A stretch of DNA of 64,000 nucleotides from Paenibacillus sp. HB172176. GTDB lineage: Bacteria > Bacillota > Bacilli > Paenibacillales > Paenibacillaceae. A program made the position numbers and the translations under genes. Numbering within the stretch: position 1 is the stretch's first letter; each line of letters starts with the position of its first letter. The notes beneath the pieces are model-generated. The model had not been told where the DNA came from and did not search any database. It saw only the letters and a program-made list of their open reading frames with translations. Shown here one piece after another: positions 54,475 through 62,305 of the stretch. Location of the stretch: positions 1 to 64,000 of the forward strand of contig NZ_JAATHD010000018.1 in assembly GCF_011947265.1 (NCBI RefSeq), written 5' to 3'.

Positions 54475-54489
54475 TGTATTCGCTTTCAA
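54475..54489 (-). promoter_or_regulatory. CcpA-binding site (cre), perfect consensus
   Basis: Minus-strand TTGAAAGCGAATACA matches WTGNAANCGNWNNCW at all fixed positions. It lies 21 bp upstream of the start codon at 54454, where bound CcpA would block elongation. Confidence 0.75.
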
Positions 54490-54521
54490 TTGTTCCGTCC
54501 TTTTGCCCCCCTTCAACGTTA

Positions 54522-54670
54522 AGAGAGGAAGATTCGTCTGTTGGAACGAAGAACTTCCTCTCTGTGTGGAATAGCTCACGGATTTTATCAATTGAAAAGC
54601 AACATCAGTATAGTTTACTGTTCATTGGGAGAATACTTCAACATAAGCCAATTTCACTTTGAAATCGGCT
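54522..54670. other. Two hairpins in the gap between giant protein and GH88/GH105-like gene
   Basis: A 10-bp stem AGAGAGGAAG/CTTCCTCTCT (54522-54563), with inner TTCGT/ACGAA pairing, lies nearer the giant gene. A second stem AGCCAATTTCA/TGAAATCGGCT (54646-54670) has one mismatch and lies 105 bp after the stop at 54775. The second may terminate that gene. No coding capacity is seen in 54455-54774. Confidence 0.5.
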
Positions 54671-54774
54671 CATAAGCGAGATTCAGCCGAAATTGGAGTT
54701 CGGCCAGCTTCATCAAACATTCAAGCAAGCTGTATTACATATAGTGAATGCTTACTAGCATCGAGCGCCCGCTG

Positions 54775-56307
54775 CTATGATTTCGCCAATGCCGCGTAGA
54801 GCTGTGCCAGCAAGCCCATTCCCATCTGGGACAGCACGCGATAATCACTGCGCTGCAGCGCTTCTCCGCCGCGATTGCTCTGAGCCACGCCGGGCAACAG
54901 CCCATCTGGCGTCAGCCTTTGCAGCAGGGCATCGTATGTACGCTCTGCTGCCTCGCGAGCCTCCGATTGCAGCCATCCTTGCCCGACGCCCATGACGAGT
55001 GCCGCGGCAATGCCGGCGGAGCCCGATGTATCGGCCTCTACACTTGGCTCATCGAGGAAATTCGCCCACAGCCCATCAGGCAGCTGATGCTTCAGGGCAA
55101 TGTCAGCAATGCGGCGAAACTCCTCCCGCAGCTCCGCCATCTCAGTTGCCGCCTGGTCCGCTCGATTCGCTTGCCCGGCGGCCACCAGTTTGTTCTGTTC
55201 GACCAGACCCTCCAGCTCCGTGAGCGTATGCGCCAGTCCGAGCATATACCAGGCAAAAGCTCTCGCCCAATTGCGGAACGTTCGAGTAACCTGCCCGTTC
55301 TTCTGTGTATAGCGCAAATACAGATCATTATCAATTGGCAGTCTGTCGCGGCGAAGCAGCAATTGCTTCCGCGCCAGCTCCGCAAGCTTCTCGTCCCGAC
55401 GCTGCCTGGCTAATACAGCAATCGGATACGCAACCGTATAAGAGCCTTCAGCCGACAACGTATCGCCATCTTGAATAACGCCATCCTCCTGCGTATGCTC
55501 CTTCCAGAACGATAGCGCCACATCAAGCGTTGGATGATCGGGCCACAGCTTCGCAATGACAGCGAATGGGAGTGTGCATTCGATACCGTTAATCATCCCA
55601 TCAACAGGCTCGCTTCTCGGATTTTCATAGACGAGCCTCATGGACTCATCAAAGAAAAGGCCAAGCTGTCTCTCGAGCACTTCTCGAGGAGTCGGTCCTG
55701 CCGGACAAACTATGCTCTTCCGCTTGCTAATCGCCCATAAGCCATCCCATACGCACCCGCCCATCCAGGAAAACTCCTGCACGGAATCAAGGGACAGGAA
55801 GCGTTTGAGGAATTGCTCTGCTTTATCGATTTCCTGCTCCGATTCGCCGTATCCATATAGCAAATGCGGCACGAATAGCGTCGAGGGACTGGCAGCATGC
55901 TGCTCAAAGAACACCCACAATGGCTCATGGCCTTCCGTCATCCGCAACTCGATGCCTTCCTGTCTTGCAAGCTCCGCTTCCTCCAAGCTTAACTCCAACT
56001 GGAAGGGTTGGAACAAATAAGCATACCGGATTCGAAAGCTGCCGATGATTCGTCCGCTCGAAGCCAGCCGCGCCTCCACCCGCTTCTCCTCACGCACATC
56101 AAGCGCCACGGTTATGCGAAGATACACCGGACCAGTGACGGATGCCGCACTTTCCGGCTCCTTCGCCAAATGCATCTTAGCAGGCTTGCCTTCATTTGTC
56201 GGGGGCACGGCGAACGCTTGCCAGCCGAACGGGAGCCTCTTCCCCTCGGGCACCTGCCTTGCGGGAGACTCTACTCGCTCGGTGTATACATACGTATGTT
56301 CAATCAA
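54775..56307 (-). CDS. GH88/GH105-like protein, paralogue of 34718-36388
   Basis: About 510 residues. N-terminal beta-rich region (1-190), then an alpha-toroid. Shared features with the other copy include LVYENPRSEPVDGMINGIE, TLSAEGSYTVAYPIAVLARQ, NWARAFAWYMLGLAHTL and SNRGGEALQRSDYRVL. The start is uncertain: the ATG at 56316 touches AAGGAGG, whereas the TTG at 56307 has nine-base spacing. No signal peptide. It may remove unsaturated uronic acids from a different oligosaccharide than its paralogue. Confidence 0.7.
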   Translation of the reverse strand: MIEHTYVYTERVESPARQVPEGKRLPFGWQAFAVPPTNEGKPAKMHLAKEPESAASVTGPVYLRITVALDVREEKRVEARLASSGRIIGSFRIRYAYLFQPFQLELSLEEAELARQEGIELRMTEGHEPLWVFFEQHAASPSTLFVPHLLYGYGESEQEIDKAEQFLKRFLSLDSVQEFSWMGGCVWDGLWAISKRKSIVCPAGPTPREVLERQLGLFFDESMRLVYENPRSEPVDGMINGIECTLPFAVIAKLWPDHPTLDVALSFWKEHTQEDGVIQDGDTLSAEGSYTVAYPIAVLARQRRDEKLAELARKQLLLRRDRLPIDNDLYLRYTQKNGQVTRTFRNWARAFAWYMLGLAHTLTELEGLVEQNKLVAAGQANRADQAATEMAELREEFRRIADIALKHQLPDGLWANFLDEPSVEADTSGSAGIAAALVMGVGQGWLQSEAREAAERTYDALLQRLTPDGLLPGVAQSNRGGEALQRSDYRVLSQMGMGLLAQLYAALAKS

Positions 56308-56374
56308 GGTATCCATCCTCCTTGCTTTTCTGCAGATCATGCTCATTCTCAAGAAACGGAGCCCGCGCTCCAAC

Positions 56375-56728
56375 TCAAATCCAAATATACAATTCCTCGT
56401 CCTCGCGACTTAATTCATAGCCGCGCAATTTCACGGAGGAATCGGCGAGAAGCTCCCCCGTCTTCAGATCGAATTCCCAGTTATGCCAAGGACAGCGCAC
56501 AATCTCGCCCTCCTTGCCATAATCGTACTCATACACCTGGGATGGAAGCATCGTCCCGCAAACCGTGCCCGCGCAGAGCGGAGCGGCGGCATGAGGGCAT
56601 CTGTTGTTCCATGCATAGTAATTTTCTCCAACCTTGAAGAGCGCGATTTGAATATTTTTCACGCTTACGACCTGTACCGCATGATTTCCGAAGCTATTTG
56701 TTGTTGCCGCAAAATATTTCGTCTTCAT
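56375..56728 (-). CDS. Rieske [2Fe-2S] ferredoxin-like protein
   Basis: A 117-residue Rieske domain with both cluster motifs: C44-P-H46 (NNRCPHAAAPLC) and C79-P-W-H82 (RCPWHNWEF). It begins with a membrane-free N-terminus and is the size of a stand-alone ferredoxin subunit or assimilatory nitrite reductase-like partner. Its ATG overlaps the amidohydrolase stop by one base (TGATG), so the two are a translational pair. Such pairs occur in aromatic or uronate degradation; the oxygenase partner is not visible here. Confidence 0.92.
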   Translation of the reverse strand: MKTKYFAATTNSFGNHAVQVVSVKNIQIALFKVGENYYAWNNRCPHAAAPLCAGTVCGTMLPSQVYEYDYGKEGEIVRCPWHNWEFDLKTGELLADSSVKLRGYELSREDEELYIWI

Positions 56729-57840
56729 CAGACATCCGCCCCCCGCGCTTTCGGCTTCTCTGTCAAACCATACAATTGAATCGCATTATCCGCAAATATG
56801 CGCTCGCGCAGCTCGCGGCGGACGCCTCTTAGCGCAACCTGAGGGTTATCGAAATCCCAGTGCGGGTAATCCGACGAGAACATAACCATGTGATCGCCAT
56901 CGATCATATCGAAGATTTGATTCAAGTGTTCCGGCTTATCCGGCTCCTCGATCGGCTGCGTCGTCAGCAAAACATGCTCGCGGATATAATCCGAAGGCCT
57001 GTGCTTCAGCCATGGTGCTTGATCGCGCAACCCTTTGAAGTTTTTATCCATGCGCCACATCAGATGCGGCATCCAGGCGATCCCGCCTTCAATCGCAACG
57101 AACTTCAGACCGGGAAACTTCTCGAATACCCCTTCGCACACGAGGCTGTTCACATGCGCCATATAGTTAATGGGAATAATATTATGCCACTCGAAATATC
57201 GCGTCGGATGACCCGAAGGCGTTGGAGGGCCTGCATTTCCCCTGCCCTCCGTTCCCGGATGCACCGCAACGGGAAGACCATGCCGCTCCGCCGCTTCATA
57301 GATGGGATGGAACATCCGCTGTCCGAACAAATTGCGCGAGCCGCTGCACATAATAACCTGCACCATGTCCGGATGCGATCCCATACGCTCGATTTCCTTC
57401 ACCGCTGCTGCCGGATCGGAATGATTGATGAGAATGGAGCCCTTATACTGCGGGCTTGCCTTCAGCCAAGTATCCGCCAGCCAGTCATTATAAGCGGATG
57501 CGATAACATTGCCGTAATCGGGATCGGATACGAGAGAGATGCCCAGAATACCCGATCCTGTAAGAATTGCATAGTCGATGCCGTAAGGATCCAGATGATG
57601 CTTTTTCAAATAATGCGGATCGCTTCCCGCAGGTCCTCCGTCCTCCGTCTTCGCATCCCTTCGCGCAACGCTGTGAGCGCCCGTTCCGAGATATCCCCCT
57701 CCATATCCCGCTCCATAGGCCCGCCATGCTTGTTGATACGCCTTCGGCAAATAGGGAAGCAAGTCATCCTTGCTTCCCATACTATTGTGAACATCCGCAT
57801 CGATCAATGTTGGTTTCGTACTCGGCATCTCCATCATCAT
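56728..57840 (-). CDS. Amidohydrolase family protein (ACMSD-like)
   Basis: A 370-residue metal-dependent hydrolase/decarboxylase of the amidohydrolase_2 type. DADVHNS holds the first metal ligands, VAVHPGTEG a His, HVNSLVCEGVFEKFPGLKF the family's conserved stretch, and MFSSDYPHWDFDN the final Asp. Start: the first of three ATGs at 57840, eight bases after AGGAG. It is divergent from the AraC-type regulator at 58072. Known relatives act on aromatic acids or resorcylate; the substrate here is not determined. Confidence 0.88.
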   Translation of the reverse strand: MMMEMPSTKPTLIDADVHNSMGSKDDLLPYLPKAYQQAWRAYGAGYGGGYLGTGAHSVARRDAKTEDGGPAGSDPHYLKKHHLDPYGIDYAILTGSGILGISLVSDPDYGNVIASAYNDWLADTWLKASPQYKGSILINHSDPAAAVKEIERMGSHPDMVQVIMCSGSRNLFGQRMFHPIYEAAERHGLPVAVHPGTEGRGNAGPPTPSGHPTRYFEWHNIIPINYMAHVNSLVCEGVFEKFPGLKFVAIEGGIAWMPHLMWRMDKNFKGLRDQAPWLKHRPSDYIREHVLLTTQPIEEPDKPEHLNQIFDMIDGDHMVMFSSDYPHWDFDNPQVALRGVRRELRERIFADNAIQLYGLTEKPKARGADV

Positions 57841-58071
57841 CGTTCCCACTCCTCGCAAAACAGATTTCCTTCAGCATAGGACAACGAGTCGGAGGAGTCG
57901 ATGCATGATCTATCGTTTTTGGACGATATTACGATTATTTGCAAATAATTTGTAGGTTGGAATACTGGATAACTTGTATAAAAACAGCTATGATGAGGAC
58001 AAACAATGTCTGGTGCGCATTTCGCATTTCGAATATTTTACCGATTGTATTAAGAGAGGGTGTTCGCCGCC

Positions 58072-58839
58072 ATGGAGTTTGTCATGCTTAATCCCCCACG
58101 CCAGATTTCGCAAGATTGGAAGCTTGGTCCATCGCCTACCGCGACCTATATTCTCGCTTTGGTGACCGACGGCAATCTCATCTACCAATTCCAGCAGGGG
58201 TCGATGCATTTGGCAGGAGGCGATCTCTTGTTCATGCCGCAGCATTTGCTTCGTTCAGCCCGTTCCTGTCCTCCAGGTTTCCATAAAATGTATTCCGCCC
58301 ATTTCCATCCCGATGACCGGGAAGCAGCGCTCCCCTTTCTTCACTACAAGGAGCCGAGGAAGCTGCGGCTGGACCGCTTCGAATATGTGCGAAGCCGCTT
58401 TGCGGCGCTCCATGACGCCTGGCAATCTCATGAACCGTTTCGCGATATGCTGTGTGAAGCTATTTTGCAAGAGATACTTATCGTGGTCAATCGGGAGCTT
58501 GAGCTGGATCGGCACGGGACCAGGAAGCGTCATACGATCCAGCAGCTTCAATCCTATATTCAAACGCATTATGGGGATAAAATTACCTTGGAGGAGCTTG
58601 CCCGGCTCGTCGGTCGGACGCCAAATTATATCTGCCACCTCTACAAGGAGATGACCGGGCAGACGCCGATTGAATATGTAAATCAAGTGCGCGTATCCGT
58701 CGCGCGCGAGCTATTGATGAGCACCGAGCTTGGCACGGCGGACATTGCCGAGAAAGTCGGCTTCTCCGATCCATACTATTTCGGCAAAGTATACAAGAAG
58801 ATTACAGGCTTCCCGCCGAAGCGGTCTATGACAGAATAG
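58072..58839 (+). CDS. AraC-family transcriptional regulator (cupin + HTH)
   Basis: A 255-residue soluble regulator. The N-terminal half is an AraC-type cupin (GNLIYQFQQGSMHLAGGDLLFMP). The C-terminal half has two helix-turn-helix motifs, ITLEELARLVGRTPNYICHLY and TADIAEKVGFSDPYYFGKVYK. The start is either the ATG at 58072 (11 bases after GAGAGGG) or the GTG at 58060. It probably controls the divergent amidohydrolase-Rieske pair. Confidence 0.93.
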   Translation: MEFVMLNPPRQISQDWKLGPSPTATYILALVTDGNLIYQFQQGSMHLAGGDLLFMPQHLLRSARSCPPGFHKMYSAHFHPDDREAALPFLHYKEPRKLRLDRFEYVRSRFAALHDAWQSHEPFRDMLCEAILQEILIVVNRELELDRHGTRKRHTIQQLQSYIQTHYGDKITLEELARLVGRTPNYICHLYKEMTGQTPIEYVNQVRVSVARELLMSTELGTADIAEKVGFSDPYYFGKVYKKITGFPPKRSMTE

Positions 58840-58889
58840 GACTCGCCTCATCGGCTCAGATTTCACCTCTATGTATGCTGGGCGAAACT

Positions 58890-58983
58890 CTAACGAATCT
58901 TGGTAGCTCTGAATGCTCATTTATTGCAAAATTTGAAATCTAACGAAGAGCTTTGTTGCGATAACGTTGTGAATCTTCGTTAG
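58890..58983. repeat. Three-unit copy of the intergenic hairpin element
   Basis: Forward units begin at 58890 (CTAACGAATCTT) and 58940 (CTAACGAAGAGC), exactly 50 bp apart. An inverse unit ends at 58983 (GAATCTTCGTTAG) and overlaps the second forward unit by four bases. CTAACGAAGA and TCTTCGTTAG pair as a stem and could terminate both convergent genes. Confidence 0.8.
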
Positions 58984-59002
58984 ACTATTGAAGAATCGTA
59001 CT

Positions 59003-59317
59003 CTAGCCTTCCGTAATATCTGCCCTCAGAGCGCTCGCCACCTCAACCATTCGCGGCACGACCGCTTCGTTCGTCCCGAGCACGTACACATCTCCTCCAT
59101 AATGCCGGAAGGGAATCTTCGCGTCTTCAAGGCTCCACATAAAGAAGTCGCCGTCGATTGTCATCGTTGTGCCTTCCTTGCCTTTTACCGTATATGCAGA
59201 GGTATATTCGAAGTCGGATTGCGCCGCAAAATACTGCTTGCATTCCTCCAATGTAATCTCTTTCTGCGATTGTTCAATTTGCTGGAATTCTCTCGTAACC
59301 CGATAGCGTTGCGCCAT
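59003..59317 (-). CDS. Conserved hypothetical protein (104 residues)
   Basis: A soluble alpha/beta protein not recognised as any named family. It has a helical N-terminus (REFQQIEQSQKEITLEECKQ) followed by beta strands (TTMTIDGDFFMWSLE). GGAGG lies eight bases before the ATG at 59317, favouring it over upstream in-frame starts. It stands alone, between the AraC and DoxX genes. Confidence 0.75.
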   Translation of the reverse strand: MAQRYRVTREFQQIEQSQKEITLEECKQYFAAQSDFEYTSAYTVKGKEGTTMTIDGDFFMWSLEDAKIPFRHYGGDVYVLGTNEAVVPRMVEVASALRADITEG

Positions 59318-59454
59318 GCCGGATACCTCCATCTTTTTTTGTTTCATTATAGCACGCTCCCTCCATCGGGGCGCTTATCGCTTCCTGAACTTTATCCCCA
59401 ACTTTACACATATTTTATCCACAACAGGCGGAATTCAACATTTATCGCGCTTTG

Positions 59455-59808
59455 TCAGAATCGTCCAATTGCAACGAATACGGCTAATGCCAGAAATACG
59501 AAATTCACGCCAATCTCCTTATACTCCTTGCGCGACACATGGAATAATACGCCCAGCAGCACGATTACAGCGAGTCCAGTTGAGGCAACAGGCGTTAAGT
59601 CAGGCGCTGCGCCCACCGCTTGCGGCAGAATCAGGCCAACCGCACCCAGGAGCTCCGCCAATCCGATTAGGATAACAAGCGCCTTCGGCACATCATTCAC
59701 CCAGTGCCAAGCCGCTGCAGCCTTGTCCTGAAGGAACGCCTTCATCCAGCCAGAATACATAAATCCAACAGCCAGCAATCCTTGCACAATCCACAGAGCG
59801 ATATTCAT
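59455..59808 (-). CDS. DoxX family membrane protein
   Basis: A 117-residue protein with four predicted membrane helices and the DoxX-like pattern LLAVGFMYSGWMKAF at the N-terminus and LIGLAELLGAVGLILP in the middle. The ATG at 59808 is preferred because the longer frame at 59910 begins inside the promoter region. It is divergent from the HxlR regulator at 59978, a common pair in which the regulator responds to electrophiles or oxidants. Confidence 0.88.
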   Translation of the reverse strand: MNIALWIVQGLLAVGFMYSGWMKAFLQDKAAAAWHWVNDVPKALVILIGLAELLGAVGLILPQAVGAAPDLTPVASTGLAVIVLLGVLFHVSRKEYKEIGVNFVFLALAVFVAIGRF

Positions 59809-59977
59809 ATGCTGCACAACTCCCTTTTTATTGGTGGCCGGGTCTGTATCCCATCGACCGATAGGAGTATAATAATCGCTAGCCGCCATGAAAGGAAGTA
59901 GGCACTTCAATCATACCTGGTATTCAAAAAGTAACCTTAAATCGAGCCTTAAGCCTAACAAGACAGGAGCATGCCCT

Positions 59978-60340
59978 ATGTCCAGCTATTGCAAATTCGA
60001 AACGGCACTAGATATTCTGGTCGGAAAGTGGAAGCCTGTTATATTGCTTCGTTTGTTCGCTAACGGGACGATGCGATTCAGCGAGCTTCAACGAGCCATT
60101 CCCGACATCACCAAAAAAATGCTCACCCAGCAATTAAGAGAGCTGGAGTATCATGACATCGTTCATCGCAAGGTCTATCAGCAGATTCCGCCAAAGGTCG
60201 AATATTCGATTACCAAATACGGCCAAAGCATGTCAGCCGTCCTGCAGGTTATGAATGATTGGGGGACTGCACATATCGAGCATATGAACGAGTTATACGG
60301 CGAGGAACGCGAGGACGGGCAACAGGACGAAGAGACATAA
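59978..60340 (+). CDS. HxlR-family transcriptional regulator
   Basis: A 120-residue winged helix-turn-helix protein. CKFETALDILVGKWKPVILL is the family start, including the conserved N-terminal Cys (Cys5) that senses electrophiles or disulfide stress in YodB-like members. MRFSELQRAIPDITKKMLTQQL is the recognition region. AGGAG lies eight bases before the ATG at 59978. The likely target is the divergent DoxX gene. Confidence 0.93.
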   Translation: MSSYCKFETALDILVGKWKPVILLRLFANGTMRFSELQRAIPDITKKMLTQQLRELEYHDIVHRKVYQQIPPKVEYSITKYGQSMSAVLQVMNDWGTAHIEHMNELYGEEREDGQQDEET

Positions 60341-60387
60341 TCGATATGCAGCTCGGAGCAGTTGTTAACTGTACACAACCGTTTTCT

Positions 60388-60858
60388 CTATTCTGCAGAC
60401 GATTTACGAAGCTCTTCCGCTCGATTTCGCATGATGCGATTGGCTCGCAGCATATAATCGAGTAGAACGCGCAGCTCGTCCTCCTTATAGGTTCCGTACA
60501 GTTCAAGCATGGCATCGTTCAACGGTCCGAATACTTCCTTCAACTTATGCAAATGAGCATACACTGGCTCTGCATAAACGATTCTTAAATCAGCGGGATC
60601 CTTGGTTCGACGAACATAACCCGCCTTGGTCAATCGATTGAGAACGCTCGTTATGGCCCCGGTCGTCAGACCGGACCAATCGGCAAGCTGACCGGCTGTC
60701 GCCCTTCCCTTGCTCAATATGAAATCCAGACATTTATGATCCGTAATGTTAAGGCCAAGATGAACAGCCACTGTTTGATGGAACAGAACCGTCAAGGTCG
60801 ACATCTCTTTGGAAGCTTCAATTAGCGAGGCATTCAAATCCTGCTGAAGATCCTTCAT
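60388..60858 (-). CDS. MarR-family transcriptional regulator
   Basis: A 156-residue winged-helix protein with the MarR signature ATAGQLADWSGLTTGAITSVLNRLTKAGYVRRTKDPADLR: recognition helix then the DPxDxR wing. It lies divergent from the FAD monooxygenase gene at 61085. A perfect palindrome upstream of that gene is the likely operator. The ATG at 60858 is six bases after AGTAGGTG. Confidence 0.93.
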   Translation of the reverse strand: MKDLQQDLNASLIEASKEMSTLTVLFHQTVAVHLGLNITDHKCLDFILSKGRATAGQLADWSGLTTGAITSVLNRLTKAGYVRRTKDPADLRIVYAEPVYAHLHKLKEVFGPLNDAMLELYGTYKEDELRVLLDYMLRANRIMRNRAEELRKSSAE

Positions 60859-60895
60859 AGTCAGCACCTACTTCGAACAAAATGAGTTGAGATCT

Positions 60896-60925
60896 ATTAT
60901 AGCATGGCTGTGTCCCCCAGTTACA
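60896..60925 (-). promoter_or_regulatory. Promoter of the MarR-type gene
   Basis: Minus-strand TATAAT (60896-60901) has TGTAAC 18 bases upstream, and lies 38 bp before the start codon at 60858. Confidence 0.45.
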
Positions 60926-61045
60926 GCTTGCAACGGCATCGCTTCTCCCCCTCCTCTGGTCGGGGTCGGGAATCATTCCCTGGACGGTTTCGATCATCTT
61001 GTTTTTTTGCAAAAATAAAGGGAATTCAGTTTTGCAAATGCCATA

Positions 61046-61064
61046 TATCTTAAAAATTAAGATA
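61046..61064. promoter_or_regulatory. MarR-type operator palindrome
   Basis: A perfect inverted repeat TATCTTAA-AAA-TTAAGATA, 21 bp before the start codon at 61085 and just downstream of a possible TTGCAA -35 box. The size and arms resemble MhqR/MarR-type operators, so the divergent MarR protein is the likely repressor. Confidence 0.75.
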
Positions 61065-61084
61065 AATGAAGAGGAGGAAGTTAC

Positions 61085-62305
61085 ATGTTATCACCCAACA
61101 AAGATGTCGCCGTTATCGGCTGCGGAATTGCCGGACCCGCGGCGGCCCTATTCCTGAAGAGAGCCGGCTGGAGACCGGTCATCTACGAAGCCGCACAGGA
61201 GCATGACGATTACGCGGGCTTGTTCCTGAATGTGGGACGCAATGGCGTGCATGTGTTAGAAGAGCTCGGACTGGATCGCATGATCCGCAATGAAGGCTTC
61301 GAAATGCGGGTCATGCAGTTTCGAAACGGCAAGGATAAAAATCTGGGGGAAGTCGGTCATATGGACGGCAAACCTCAAGGCTTTACGGTAAAGCGCGGAT
61401 GGCTTCAGCGTATTCTGCGCGAAGAAGCGGCGCGTCAGGAAATTCCCATTGTCATGGGCGCCAAGCTGACGAAAATCACGACCGGAAAGGACTGGGCGGA
61501 GGTTTCCTTCGAAAGCGGATTATCGGCCAATGTGCGTTTCGTCGTAGGCTGCGACGGCATTCATTCCGCCTTGCGCAGCCGCTTGCTTCCCGATGCGCCC
61601 AAGCCTTCCTACACAGGCCTAATCAGCTTCGGAGGTTACTCTCGCGGCGTTCAGCTGCCTTATATCCCCGGCGTACAGCAAATGGTATTCGGCAGCAAAG
61701 CCTTCTTCGGCTACATCGTCCAGTCTTCGGGCGAAATATTCTGGTTCGGGAACGAGGAGGTTCCGGGCACGCCAACGCGCAAGGACATGCTTGCCATATC
61801 ACAAAGCGAGTGGCGTCGGCGCATCATGGACTTGTATCGTAATGACGCTTCGCCCATTCTCGATATTATCGCCAATACGAAGGGAGAGATCGGGGCTTAT
61901 CCGATCTATGATATGCCTCCCCAGACAAGCTGGAGCAAAGGTCAGGCCGTGCTTATCGGGGACGCGGTTCACGCAACCTCGCCAAATGCCGGGCAAGGCG
62001 CCTCCATGGCGCTGGAGGATGCTCTGATGTTGGGGAAATGTTTAAGAGATATCGGGGATGTCGAAGGAGCCTTCGATCAATTCCAATCCTTGAGAAAAGA
62101 GCGCGTCGAACGGATTATCCAATATTCCCGCAGTTTGGGCCAGCGCAAATACGCTACCAATCCTGTTCAGGTATTTTTCCGCGATCTGATGATGCCCCTG
62201 TTCTTGAAATCGGCCAACAAGGACTCGCACAGCTGGATGTATGATTATCGTCCGCAGTGGAATGAACGCCTGCAGACAGACCGCGATGTAGTTCATCATG
62301 ATTGA
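61085..62305 (+). CDS. FAD-dependent monooxygenase
   Basis: A 406-residue flavoprotein of the PHBH/UbiH class. VAVIGCGIAGPAAALFLKRAGW is the FAD-binding Rossmann motif, FVVGCDGIHSALRSRL the DG motif, and VLIGDAVHATSPNAGQGASMALEDA the GD motif. GAGGAGG precedes the ATG. It is probably induced when the MarR repressor at 60388 senses its ligand. The substrate, likely an aromatic compound or antibiotic, is unknown. Confidence 0.95.
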   Translation: MLSPNKDVAVIGCGIAGPAAALFLKRAGWRPVIYEAAQEHDDYAGLFLNVGRNGVHVLEELGLDRMIRNEGFEMRVMQFRNGKDKNLGEVGHMDGKPQGFTVKRGWLQRILREEAARQEIPIVMGAKLTKITTGKDWAEVSFESGLSANVRFVVGCDGIHSALRSRLLPDAPKPSYTGLISFGGYSRGVQLPYIPGVQQMVFGSKAFFGYIVQSSGEIFWFGNEEVPGTPTRKDMLAISQSEWRRRIMDLYRNDASPILDIIANTKGEIGAYPIYDMPPQTSWSKGQAVLIGDAVHATSPNAGQGASMALEDALMLGKCLRDIGDVEGAFDQFQSLRKERVERIIQYSRSLGQRKYATNPVQVFFRDLMMPLFLKSANKDSHSWMYDYRPQWNERLQTDRDVVHHD

